This document shows, in pieces, positions 23,731 to 33,708 of a stretch of DNA of 64,000 nucleotides. The DNA lies in the NCBI GenBank assembly GCA_001599295.1, contig BCGN01000002.1:2046001-2110000 (forward strand). Reading direction: 5' to 3'. Made by a program: the position numbers and the translations under genes. The DNA comes from Sporopachydermia quercuum. Lineage: Eukaryota > Ascomycota > Sporopachydermiomycetes > Sporopachydermiales > Sporopachydermiaceae. The notes below the pieces were generated by a model. The model saw only the letters and a list, made by a program, of their open reading frames with translations. It made no database searches and had not been told where the DNA came from. How positions within the stretch are numbered: the first letter of the stretch is position 1; every line of letters starts with the position of its first letter.

Positions 23731-24500
23731 TTCAGTGGACTTTCGGAAGAAGGTGGGACAGAATGTAGAGCTACAAAGCTAAGCCAAATATTTTCCGAAT
23801 TGGATAAGGGCCAAGAATCAGCCCAATTTCCAAGGATACTTCAAGTAAAACCACAGTAAGCCTTAGTTGTTATCTATACAACAAGTGATCACATGTGATC
23901 CGAGTCAATCCGTTCCCTGAACATCCGAATCCGTTTACAATAATCAGTTCTGTTTCCCTCTTCAGAAAAGTTCTAAAACCAACTTTAGGGTACTAAGCTA
24001 CGTATTTATATAGTGAGTGACGGAATAATGAAGCCCTTGATAAGAAATCATCAATCGGTGTGAAATGTGGAAATAAAAAAGTGGAAACGATAGGAAAGCC
24101 GAGGTAAAACATACGGAGATGATAGCAATTAAGCTTCGTTAAAGATCATCTCCGCTGTTGTAAGATATCTTTAGTATACCCCTCTGATTTCGATATGAGA
24201 ACTTATCTCACAAAGAGGTATAATGATAAAAGGGTTCATGCCAAAAGAGAGTAAGAGTAACTATTGGATTCGGAACCAATTGTCATTCTAAAGAAGAATC
24301 TCGCTGCAGCAATCTTGAATTAGTCAAAAATCACGGATATATTTCCTAATTTGATAATAAGCAGTTTTCCACGGAAGTATGAACAAAATTAGGTATTAGA
24401 TTGTGTACAAAATTAAGATCGTATAAGTATTATTATATGTGTCCGTTAAGAACCATCCCGTTTCATTCTGCTCTACTTCGCACCATTCCGTCACCAAACC
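23731..24500. other. Intergenic, promoter of the hydrolase gene
   Basis: The stretch carries the hydrolase promoter and the 3' end of the TBC gene. It is rich in CCGA/CGGA words and contains a 10-bp perfect hairpin at 24114-24154. No ORF of note was seen. Confidence 0.5.
24114..24154. repeat. Perfect inverted repeat, 10-bp stem
   Basis: CGGAGATGAT (24114-24123) and ATCATCTCCG (24145-24154) pair exactly across a 21-nt spacer. They lie between the 3' end of the TBC gene and the hydrolase promoter. It might act as an RNA 3'-end structure or a dyad binding site. Confidence 0.5.
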
Positions 24501-27254
24501 TTAACTATCAATCTGGTGCGCACTAAAAGTTCTCTTATTCTCCACAGGTGTTTCTTCTCCTTCAGAACCAGCTTTCCCACTAGACAAATCCGAAAACACC
24601 CGACGTTGCAGAGGGTCTACCGTTGATGTTCCCATCCCTGTCGTTATAGATGAAGAGGAACTGTTTAATCCCGAAGTGGAGCTATTCAAACCCGAAGCCG
24701 AAGCGGATCCCGAGAATGAGAAATTTTCATACACACTACGGCGTTTTTTAATATTTAGTTCCGAGATATCCATTTTCTTCATCCGGTCCTCGATCCGAGA
24801 AGCTCCCGTGTTGAAAGATTTTAATTGAAAGCCAAGATTGTCCTTCTTCTTAACGTCATTTGTACTACTTCCATGGAACAACTTTCCGACAATTCCCGAC
24901 GATTGACCGGAAGNTACCGGAACTGAAGCTTGAGATGACGATGGTTGAGATTCATTTGTTTTGCTGCGTTCCGAGAGTTTATTTTCCAGCTCTTTCACTT
25001 TCTTATTCAGTACATACATTTCTTCTTCCATTACTTTCCGTCCGAATTTCATTTCCGTTATTTGCAGTTTAAGTTCTTCGCATTTCACGCAAAAAGCTGC
25101 TTTTTTGGGAACCGCTTCAGCGTGAATTTCTGCGCTTATTCCAAGTTTCGTAAGTATTTCATCATCGTCGTTACTTGAAAAGTAAATTCTTTCCTCATCG
25201 AGCCTCGTTTGAACCTTATCTATCGTTTGCTTAATACCATCATCCCGATCCCCATTTTCGGAACCTAGTTTCTCTAACAAAGTCTCCACCAAACCCCAAT
25301 CCGTCTTCCGTTTCCGAACATTCTCCACTAACTTATGCAAAACCTCCCGTCTTTCTTCCTCTTCCTGTTTTATCCGTTGCTCCAACTGCGCCACTTGATA
25401 CTGCACCACATCCATTAAATCGCTCGATAAGCTTTCGGAACCGGAATAAATGCTGAGCCTCTTTGGGTCTAAATCTGCGGCTATTTCTTCTTCTGCTTGT
25501 TTGACGACATCTCCTGCTTCGGTATGGCTGGTGATAGCTACTGGTGGCACACTGCTGCTAGTGTTACTTACTGTTGTAGTACCATTAACTCTTTCGGGAG
25601 TAGTTAAACAAAGATCGGAATTTGGATCGGCAGCATTAAGTTTAGCAGCCGTCACTACAGATTTTTCTGATTCGGTGCTATTCGGCATCACTGATTTCTC
25701 GACCACATTTGGTTCCCGGCGTCCTAAAAGCCCCACACTCTTAGATCTTCTATTTTGAGCTTTTGTCCCGGATTTATCGGAAGATGAGCCTGAAAACGCT
25801 TTGGGCCAAGTAAAGTTATGTGTTCCCNTTTCGGAAAAACTTTTTTCCAGTGGGTCTTCACCTTTTGAGACAATTGTAGTGTATTTTCTTCTCAATTCGG
25901 CTAGCTTACTATTACTAACGGAATTAATCGGGATATCCGGATGCATGTATATATCTGAGACTGCTTTTGTTCCATTTATCGGCTCAACTTCCCCATTTGG
26001 ATTCAGTTCCGATATAAATTTTGCCGCCCAAATCTCCCAGCTATTAAGAAACAAAACCGCTTCATCTAATTCCGAGAACTCTCGAAGCCGAGCCTCATTA
26101 GCCTTAAGCAACGTTAATCCAAGTCGCAATATCACCTGATCAAGCCCTTCCAGAAAAATCAAGTCAAAAATCTTTTCGATAGCTCCGAAACCGACTTTTT
26201 TAGTGCATAATGTGGCTGAGAAAAATGTGGCTGCCCAGTTCTTGAAGTAAAAGGTGGCTTTGACTCCTAAATCTACATGTAATACTTGGTAAAGATCCGG
26301 TAACAACATTCTGAATAATTCGTTGAACATGTAAATCCGAGCTCGGAAGCCTTCTCCTGATTTTTCCGAACTTGTATTTGTACTGAGTTTGTTGTTATTA
26401 GTGTTACCAGTAAATAGAGTCTCCAATTCAAAAGCTAGCCGAGTTTTCCCTTTCCCGGGTTTGTCCGCACTATAGCTAGCATTTTGCTCTAAAAACTTAA
26501 CTAGCACACAAAAGGCATCCAGAGAACTTAGATACCTGAGAATCACNGAAGTGAAATGGGCTAAGGTACGAGAATATCCGATCCGAGGGTCAAATATGCT
26601 GAATGCTTTTAATACGTCTTTCAAGTTATGCAATAGTTCTTCCGAAGATTTCCGTATGTTTTCGGGAGCGGGAGGGAGACCATTAATAATCTTCGCAATT
26701 CTTTCCGAATCTCGATCTATTTGACTTTCCACTGGTGANAAATCTTGTAGTAATGCTTGGTATAAACCTGCGAGGTCTTCATTTTGTTGGGCGCCACACA
26801 TTGAGCGCCACACAGAATTTCTTAGCACCCAGGGAATTTGTATGTGGCGCAGCCGATATAGTGATAAGTTCGGAACCTTCGATGTGATTGCGTAGTAATC
26901 GGATAAGAGAAACGCCCAGAAAAGTATATCAGCTTCTTCTAACAGAATTTCAGGGTTATTTTCCTTTGATTCGGCAATTTGAACCAGTGAACCGTTTTCC
27001 AATTTCACGACTACAGAAAACACGGGGACAAACATGCAGACCAAATCACTACATGACATCTTCGGAGCTGTTCCTGTTCGAAACGCCTCTCCTAATTCCT
27101 GTCGTTCTAAGTATTTGTCTAGACCAGATCGAAAGTAATCGCTTGGTCCAATTTCATTGGCTCGGATCTTATCCGAGCCCTCTTGCAGAAACAGTAAATC
27201 CCATGATCCCTCTATCCGAAGTTCAGCCAGCTTTATCGTCCGTCGGTGGCTCAT
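24501..27254 (-). CDS. TBC-domain RabGAP-like protein with C-terminal coiled coil (Gyp5/Gyl1-like)
   Basis: The product (917 residues) has a TBC domain at about 140-420: IPWVLRNSVWRSM (RxxxW motif), the arginine-finger motif IDRDSER (about 180) and the closing block LEGLDQVILRLGLTLL (about 365). A Glu/Arg-rich coil follows at about 615-690 (EQRIKQEEEERREV), another at about 720-785 (CVKCEELKLQITEMK), then a Ser-rich tail. TBC followed by coil is the layout of S. cerevisiae Gyp5 and Gyl1, Rab regulators for polarised exocytosis. The second catalytic residue, normally Gln in YxQ, is replaced: the motif reads GYSRTLAHF. Activity may therefore be reduced or lost, as proposed for Gyl1. Which of the two paralogs it matches is unclear. 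It is divergent from CRN1, with 775 bp between them. Confidence 0.8.
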   Translation of the reverse strand: MSHRRTIKLAELRIEGSWDLLFLQEGSDKIRANEIGPSDYFRSGLDKYLERQELGEAFRTGTAPKMSCSDLVCMFVPVFSVVVKLENGSLVQIAESKENNPEILLEEADILFWAFLLSDYYAITSKVPNLSLYRLRHIQIPWVLRNSVWRSMCGAQQNEDLAGLYQALLQDXSPVESQIDRDSERIAKIINGLPPAPENIRKSSEELLHNLKDVLKAFSIFDPRIGYSRTLAHFTXVILRYLSSLDAFCVLVKFLEQNASYSADKPGKGKTRLAFELETLFTGNTNNNKLSTNTSSEKSGEGFRARIYMFNELFRMLLPDLYQVLHVDLGVKATFYFKNWAATFFSATLCTKKVGFGAIEKIFDLIFLEGLDQVILRLGLTLLKANEARLREFSELDEAVLFLNSWEIWAAKFISELNPNGEVEPINGTKAVSDIYMHPDIPINSVSNSKLAELRRKYTTIVSKGEDPLEKSFSEXGTHNFTWPKAFSGSSSDKSGTKAQNRRSKSVGLLGRREPNVVEKSVMPNSTESEKSVVTAAKLNAADPNSDLCLTTPERVNGTTTVSNTSSSVPPVAITSHTEAGDVVKQAEEEIAADLDPKRLSIYSGSESLSSDLMDVVQYQVAQLEQRIKQEEEERREVLHKLVENVRKRKTDWGLVETLLEKLGSENGDRDDGIKQTIDKVQTRLDEERIYFSSNDDDEILTKLGISAEIHAEAVPKKAAFCVKCEELKLQITEMKFGRKVMEEEMYVLNKKVKELENKLSERSKTNESQPSSSQASVPVXSGQSSGIVGKLFHGSSTNDVKKKDNLGFQLKSFNTGASRIEDRMKKMDISELNIKKRRSVYENFSFSGSASASGLNSSTSGLNSSSSSITTGMGTSTVDPLQRRVFSDLSSGKAGSEGEETPVENKRTFSAHQIDS

Positions 27255-28029
27255 ATTTAACCGTCTGATCCGTTCTTCCTGTCAATTGATATGTGACAAT
27301 GATCAACAAATGCCAAGTAATCCTTTCAAACGGACTTCGGTTATTCCCACCTATATTTCTTCCGTATTTCCATCCGAGGCATCAATAATCCAAATACGTA
27401 CCGAGAGTTTCAATTGATGTCCCGGTATCTGTTAGGTAAATACAAATACTCCGACTAGAGCTACTTTGTTTACTAATACCTCCTTCACTTCAGGACAAGT
27501 TTGATCTTGTTTGTGCATGTAAACTCGATGAGTACAAGTTACAAATAATAAGAGATGACGTGATCATTTACGTTTATTCTTTACTTAGTTGGTTGTCCTG
27601 CAGGGGATATGCAAGAAGTTTGTGTGCATTATTTTGTGCTGCAGAGGTATGTAACAGACTAAACTTTAAATATTGGCCGTCTCCTATCTCCACCCTAGAC
27701 TATTCTATTTATAACCACCTAGTGGGTAAACATGGTCTCATATTTACCCTAAAATGTTACCCTAGAGTATCTTCCATATGCCCCTTTTGAATCACAAATA
27801 GCAATTGAGTATCGCAAAGCCCAAGCTGGGCTATTTACTGTCAATGTCTCCTTTTATTTACATGTTATGAGGGAGAAGAGTCGGAAGGTAAACAATGGAT
27901 GATCCGAGAATTCGGGAGTGAAGGTCGGAACCTTACGGAAGAATTCGGGATACTTTTATAATTTTCACCGAAAATTTTGGGACTCGTTAGACCATTTGAA
28001 AAGTGATTGATTGAAAATAGAACGAAACA
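27255..28029. other. Divergent promoter region, TBC gene and CRN1
   Basis: Both flanking genes start outward from this stretch. It contains a short palindrome AGCCCAAGCTGGGCT (around 27819-27833) and CCGA/TTCGG-rich words. No ORF above 80 codons looks real. Confidence 0.45.
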
Positions 28030-30188
28030 ATGAGGTATGGCATTCTTAGTATACAGATAGTAATTGAATCAGACTATCCGATAAACTGGGGAAAAGTTGG
28101 AATATTGATACTTTTGTATTCGAGGTTTTCCGAGATAATCGNAGATTATCCGAAATAACTTGGAATGCCCATACTAACTACTTTCTAGTAAAAAATTTGT
28201 TAGAGCTTCAAAATTTCGGCATATTTATGGCCAACCAGCTAAGAAAGAGCTTTGCTATGAAAACGTCCACTTGAGCAAAAATGCTTGGGACTCAAACTTG
28301 ATTCAGGTATGTTAATGTTTACTTCCGAATTATCTTGAAACTGTTCCGAAGTACTTTCTCCGATTCCTCCTGCAAACTTTCATACTAACATCATCAGGCA
28401 AACTCTAAATATCTATCCGTGAACTGGGACTCTTCAGGCGGTGGAGCTTTCGGGGTCATTCCGCTTTCGGAAACGGGGAAGCTTCCGGATATTATTCCGC
28501 TATTCCGAGGTCATACNGCTGCTGTTTTGGATACAGATTGGTCTCCTTTCAACGATGAACTTATTGTCTCTTCTTCTGATGACGGGAAAATCGGAGTTTG
28601 GAAGGTTCCCGAGAATTACACTTTTCATGAAATCGATCCGGACAACATCTCGGATGTCACACCCGAAAAATTCCTCACCGGCCATTCCCGGAAGGTCGGA
28701 CACGTTGTTTTCCATCCCACTGCGGCAAATGTCGTAGCTTCGTCTTCTATGGATTATACAGTTAAACTTTGGGATATTGAAAGAGGTTCCGACATACTAA
28801 CCTTAAAACATCCCGATATGGTCCAATCTATGTGTTTCAATTATTCCGGGTCATTGTTAGCTAGTACCTGTAGAGATAAAACCATCAGAATTTGGGACCC
28901 TCGGGTGCAGAACGCGATTAACACTGGTCCGGGACATTCCGGGTCGAAGTCCAGCCGAGTTGCCTGGTTGGGTAATTCCAATCGGATAGTCACAACGGGT
29001 TTTTCTAAATTATCAGATAGACAATTAGGACTTTGGGATATAAACTCCATTTCCTCGGGTCCAATCAACGATTTCATTACAATTGATTCTTCATCCGGCG
29101 TTTGTATGCCATTTTTTGACCCAGGAACTTCCGTTTTATACTTAGCAGGTAAAGGAGACGGAAATATTCGATATTTTGAGTACACAAATAATGATTTAGT
29201 ACCCCTTTCGGAATATCAATCTGCTGAACCCCAAAGAGGAGTAGCTATTTTACCTAAACGGGCAGTAGATATACATCAAAATGAGTCAGTTCGGTTATTC
29301 AAATCTGTGAACGATAACTTTATTGAACCTGTTTCGTTTATTGTTCCGCGACGTTCTGAAACCTTCCAAGACGATATTTATCCCGATGCTCCAGCGGGAA
29401 TTCCCGTTTTAACTGCCGACGAATGGTTTGGAGGAAAAGATACCGATGGTCCAAAGTTAGTATCATTAAAGGCCTTGTACGAAGGTTCGGAGGTATTTTT
29501 AGACTCCGTGGCTCAATCTAAAAAAGAAGAATTGCCTAAAAAGGAAGAAAAAGACGAGAAAAAGGTAAATGAGCCACCTAAAGAGGTGGCTGCTGAAGAA
29601 CATAAATCCAGTTATGTTAAACCCAAAGAAAGATTAGACGATATTTTTGCTAAAAAGGAAGTTGATTCCTTAATTAAAAAAGCAGTCAATAATGAAGAAA
29701 TTGAAGGTTTAAGTAAAACAACAGCGGAAGAGAAATCGTCCTGGGATGATGAGCCCAATGGGGAAGAAACCGTGACTAAGAAGGAAGTAGAACCTGAAGC
29801 TGAAACTGAAAAGGAAGCCCAGAAGGAAGCTAAAAAAGAAATCAAGCCAGAGGTAAAGCCTGAGCTGGAAATTAAGCCGGAAACAAAGGCTGAAGTTGAA
29901 CCAATTAAGGAATGTGTGTCTGAAACTGTGGCTGAACCAGTGACTNAGACAGAATCTAAATCAGAACTGAAATCGGAACCAAATTCCGAGCATTCTGCCA
30001 CTACTCAACCTAAATCTGGTGGGGCCCACACTTTAAAAGCCACAGTTGAAAAGCTCTCAGATCTAGTTACCTCGTTGGAATCGATTGTGGCTCTGCTAGC
30101 CACCGAAAACGCCAAAAAGGACGAACGCTTAGCGGCATTAGAAACGCAAATAGCCTCTTTAGTTAAAACTATAAACGCTAAGCCTTGA
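28030..30188 (+). CDS. CRN1: Coronin, actin-binding WD-repeat protein (three exons)
   Basis: I read three exons: 28030-28034, 28189-28306 and 28398-30188, giving 637 residues (S. cerevisiae Crn1 has 651). The joined N-terminus (MSKKFVRASKFRHIYGQ) is the canonical coronin start, which confirms both introns; the first exon is only ATGAG. WD repeats fill about 60-350 (for example SSMDYTVKLWDIERG), followed by the coronin block VPRRSETFQDDIYPDAPAG. Then comes a long Lys/Glu/Pro-rich linker (about 415-575) and a C-terminal heptad coiled coil (EKLSDLVTSLESIVALL) for trimerisation. Coronin binds and crosslinks F-actin and regulates Arp2/3 at cortical patches. It is convergent with MAG2 at 259 bp, as part of a gene group shared with S. 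cerevisiae chromosome XII. Confidence 0.96.
28035..28188 (+). other. CRN1: CRN1 intron 1
   Basis: The donor is GTATGG, the branch site TACTAAC is at 28172-28178 and the acceptor TAG is 10 nt later. Length is 154 nt. It splits codon 2 (AG/T, serine). Confidence 0.92.
28307..28397 (+). other. CRN1: CRN1 intron 2
   Basis: The donor is GTATGT, the branch site TACTAAC is at 28383-28389 and the acceptor CAG is 8 nt later. Length is 91 nt, phase 0. It joins DSNLIQ to ANSKYLSVNWD. Confidence 0.95.
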
Positions 30189-30447
30189 ACATTACCGAAT
30201 TGAGGAAATGTGTATTGCCACATTTTTTTAATAGGAAAATACCGTTTCCTGACTAGGCCAACGGCCCAGAACTCTATGCTCGATTACTACTACCTTTGGC
30301 GAATATATATCTTGCATGTATGTGTTACTATTGAACTGTACTGACACTACAACACTAATAGGTTGTANTTTTATGTACTAATTTCTTTATTATATTCTTT
30401 TTCGGTACTATTCACTCCCAATGTGATAATTTTCTTTTTCCTTCCCG

Positions 30448-32673
30448 TTAAATCCCACCTGATGATAAAAGCACCAATTTCTTCTTCCGTCCTTTCCGCG
30501 ATTTCCCGGAATTTGCTTCCGATTCTCGTATAACCCGCATAATCTCCTCCGAATTTAACAACTCTTCCTCGTCCCCCCTTGTTCCAGCCGGGCTTTCTTC
30601 CCTTTTCGGAATGCTTGTTCCCCAAACTGTCTTGACTGTTGTTACAGGAGGGTTGAGGTTTGCGTCCGAATTTCTCTTGTCNGTCTCATTTCTATCTCTA
30701 TCCATCTCACCTNTTTCCTCCTTCGTTCCATCAGCTCCGTGGCTGTTACCTTTTTTACTATTTTTGGTACTCTTATTACGCGCCTGACCTATTTCAGGAT
30801 CATCCCAAACATTCAATGGCGGCGGAGGAGCCTGATATTCCAAAAAAGACCCATTTTCCTTCTGATAGAACTCAAACGCTCGATTATCCGCTTCCTCTTC
30901 TGCTTTCTTCCGCAGTTCTTCCTCCCGCTTAAGCCGAGAAATCATCCGCTTCCGTCGCGTTTCTAACATATTCTGTAAACTATAATAAACTTCCCGAGGA
31001 ATTATTTCCTCGGAATCTTTTTTCGGTCTCCAGTCGCAATCCAAAAATGCTAATTCCGCACCGGTGGGCAAATAGCTTAAATACTTCGATGTTCTCATAA
31101 GCTCACTAGTAATCACTGAGCCGTAGTGAATATTTTCTAGCCGAACGACGATAACAGGCGGGAAAAGGTCAAATGAACCGTATGCGGACTTAAGAACTCG
31201 GATATCCATCGGGGATAGGAAAAACCGATTAGTTGAGTTGAAGTTAGTTTGGTAAAAATAAAATGTTGTGCTTGGTTTGAAGTCAACGTTAGAGTGTTGA
31301 GTTAAGGTTACTGTGAGAGACTCAAATTTATTTCCCAAATCAGAGAATTTAGCGAGAGATTCTAAGATTTCCGCAGTTCCTGAATCATCGATTTCCGCTA
31401 TTTGTATTATTTTCGTTATTGCCTTTATACATTCATCTGCATCTTTTCCCTCATCATGAAACATCAGTTTATCCTCTTCCATTGTTTTTTGTAATATTTC
31501 AACCTCCTGTTTATATTCTGATAGCATAAACTCCTTTGTTGTTATCATTAACCTTGAATAGGGTAATACATTTGTCTCGTGGTAATATGGTATTCCATTA
31601 TGAAAGGGAATTTCCGGAGTTGAGACAGGGAAGGCAAACAAACTGTCGGATTTGCGGGCCATGAGCTTCATGACAACATCATGTCCTGGTTTCGGGTCGT
31701 CGAAACGTTTGTCATACTGAGAAAATGTCACAGGCATTGCGTCTTGAAGTCTCACATAGTTGGCACACAGAGGACAACTTTTATACTTTATTTTCACCGG
31801 AGATTTTGCTAAGTATGTTCCGGAAACCCCTGATCCATTCGAAATGCTCGGAAAAGATTTATGCTCATTTTGTACCTGATCGCTTGAATGATCTGAAGCC
31901 ATGAACCGGTTTAAACAACTGAAACAGAAGATGTGTCCACATTTCAACATCCGAGGTGCCACAGGAGTATCAGAAAGACAAATAGGACATGAAGCTGTGT
32001 TTTGCGGTACGACAACACGTACAACATCTTCTGGTTGTACCGTGGCGTCAGGGTTATGCCTTAGTTCCCAATAATCCCGGTTCGGCTTTAAGATGAACTT
32101 GAAGTTAGCATTGATAAATGCCATTCCGGAAAGACTCGGACCGGAATTCTGATATGCTCCGGAACTTTTCCGTCTTCTTCCAATATTTTTGTGACTATTA
32201 TACCCGTCCCCGTTACTATTTCTCCGAGATTTATTCGCTCCTCCCGTTTCTGATCCAGAATTCACTGAGCTTGCTGACCCTGTAACATCAACCAAGTGGT
32301 TTAGTGATATTTGTCCCTTCCGATTTCTTCCAGGACNGGAAGTTACTAGAGTATCTATGAAATCATCATCATAGTCTAGTTGGTGATAAACCGAGTCATC
32401 TACCAAAACATCGCTCCCACCATTGGTCCGACTAGTTGTTGCTCTGGCTATATTCGTTCGGTTTTGCCCTTTCAAGTAATTGTTTGTCTTCACTCGTAAT
32501 CCTTTTCTGTTTTTGCCGTTCCTCAAATTTCCTGATTGGGTATTTATGTTAATATTTGTATTCGCATTTACTGCTTTATTCAAACTAGTTGAGCTTGAGT
32601 TACTACTTCCCACAGGCTTGATGAACCCGTCTTTTCCAGTTTCCAGTTTCAAGTTCCGAGTATTAACAGACAT
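30448..32673 (-). CDS. MAG2: RING-finger E3 ligase, Mag2/RNF10 family
   Basis: The product (741 residues) has a C3HC4 RING around residues 230-310: CPICLSD, CGHIFCFSC and CPLC, with about 45 residues between the second and last cysteine pairs. Upstream of it lies NANFKFILKPNRDYW, a block kept in Mag2/RNF10 proteins. The first 170 residues are Asn/Ser/Lys-rich and the C-terminal part is a charged helix (RRKRMISRLKREEELRKKAEEEA) and a Lys-rich tail. Mag2 is the yeast ligase that starts ubiquitination of 40S subunits (uS3) during non-functional 18S rRNA decay; I transfer this role by family. The RING cysteines and histidine are all present. It neighbours CRN1, as in S. cerevisiae (YLR427W and YLR429W). 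Confidence 0.9.
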   Translation of the reverse strand: MSVNTRNLKLETGKDGFIKPVGSSNSSSTSLNKAVNANTNININTQSGNLRNGKNRKGLRVKTNNYLKGQNRTNIARATTSRTNGGSDVLVDDSVYHQLDYDDDFIDTLVTSXPGRNRKGQISLNHLVDVTGSASSVNSGSETGGANKSRRNSNGDGYNSHKNIGRRRKSSGAYQNSGPSLSGMAFINANFKFILKPNRDYWELRHNPDATVQPEDVVRVVVPQNTASCPICLSDTPVAPRMLKCGHIFCFSCLNRFMASDHSSDQVQNEHKSFPSISNGSGVSGTYLAKSPVKIKYKSCPLCANYVRLQDAMPVTFSQYDKRFDDPKPGHDVVMKLMARKSDSLFAFPVSTPEIPFHNGIPYYHETNVLPYSRLMITTKEFMLSEYKQEVEILQKTMEEDKLMFHDEGKDADECIKAITKIIQIAEIDDSGTAEILESLAKFSDLGNKFESLTVTLTQHSNVDFKPSTTFYFYQTNFNSTNRFFLSPMDIRVLKSAYGSFDLFPPVIVVRLENIHYGSVITSELMRTSKYLSYLPTGAELAFLDCDWRPKKDSEEIIPREVYYSLQNMLETRRKRMISRLKREEELRKKAEEEADNRAFEFYQKENGSFLEYQAPPPPLNVWDDPEIGQARNKSTKNSKKGNSHGADGTKEEXGEMDRDRNEXDKRNSDANLNPPVTTVKTVWGTSIPKREESPAGTRGDEEELLNSEEIMRVIRESEANSGKSRKGRKKKLVLLSSGGI

Positions 32674-33175
32674 CGTTTCAAATTGTAGACAAAAAATACC
32701 CTTTTAGGTTCCGTTGTCCAAAATATCTCTAAAATAGGGTTTCCGTCTTTTTCCGTTGCGAGCTCCGCTTCTTGTATACTTCTCTCTTAATCATGTAGCT
32801 ATTGCCTTTTGCTTTTGCTCCTTGTTTCTTAGTATTCTACGCTTATTTCAAACTAATTTCGGAATTTCAATGCTTGTCTCGTTGGAGAATTGGATCCCAA
32901 TTCACCAGNACCCTCGGATGTTCCGGAAAATCATATAAATACACGAAACAGCATAAAACTTCCCCCAGCTTTTGTTATCAGTTACTGTTTAATCTCTCAA
33001 TGTGTAGCAAAGGGTGAATGAGGCAGGAAAGATGCCTTTGGGGGTATTCTGGTGATTGTTATTGTTGTTGTGGAATGGAAATGGAGCAAGACGCGATGTT
33101 GGATCATGTGACTCACGTGGATGGGATAGTTTGGAGAAGATGGGTTTTGGGACAAATATTGGTTGAGGTAGTTAA

Positions 33176-33655
33176 ATGATGCAAATGTTTGAATTTAAAT
33201 TTGAGGTGGTTTTTCCAATAGTATGTTATTGATCAGATTATAAATACTTACTGCTATATTACTACCCACGTATATGGCCTAAATATAAGCATTAAATCAG
33301 TAGCATTAAATCAGTAGCATTAAATCAGTAGCATTAAATCAGTAGCATTAAATCAGTAGTCTTCGATACTTCTTCTTGTCCGAATAATATAAGTTTGAAC
33401 CAGCAGTTGTCCCTTAGAATCTAATCTCCGGTTTACTTAATTTCGGAAATAATCTCAATCCATAGGAAACTCAATGNGTACATACAATACGATCCAGAAA
33501 AGCCACAGTAACAATATCAGCAATTGCTCATTGAAGGCTACTTNACCACTGAATCAGCACCATCAACTACAATCAACGGTATTCAACAACCTGTTATCAG
33601 CGGAAACATACCAGAAGGATCTATTTTGAATCTCTACAACATTGAAGCAAATTAG
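33176..33655 (+). CDS. Possible two-exon small gene upstream of SPC2
   Basis: The frame 33521-33655 encodes 44 balanced residues (it includes TINGIQQPVISGNIPEGS) and ends at a stop 53 bp before the SPC2 start. It has no ATG of its own but begins right after a plausible acceptor (CAGTAAC followed by AATATCAG). A GTATGT donor at 33221 ends a 15-codon ATG-led frame (MMQMFEFKFEVVFPI) in matching phase, which would give 59 residues in total. The minisatellite would lie in the 300-nt intron. No family was recognised, and the model may be chance. Confidence 0.2.
33288..33357. repeat. Minisatellite, 5 x 14 bp
   Basis: Five identical copies of AGCATTAAATCAGT stand head to tail with no mismatch, followed by AG. 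Perfect identity suggests recent expansion, so copy number should vary between strains. Confidence 0.95.
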
Positions 33656-33708
33656 CCGGCTTCTGCGCTTCCATAAGATAGCGGGATTGTGTAGTGTTCA
33701 ATTGCAAA

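Larger units (their letters stand above)
32674..33708. other. Intergenic between MAG2 and SPC2 with minisatellite
   Basis: This is the divergent promoter of MAG2 and SPC2. It contains five copies of a 14-bp repeat at 33288-33357 and a protein-like frame at 33521-33655 just before SPC2 (listed separately). Confidence 0.5.
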
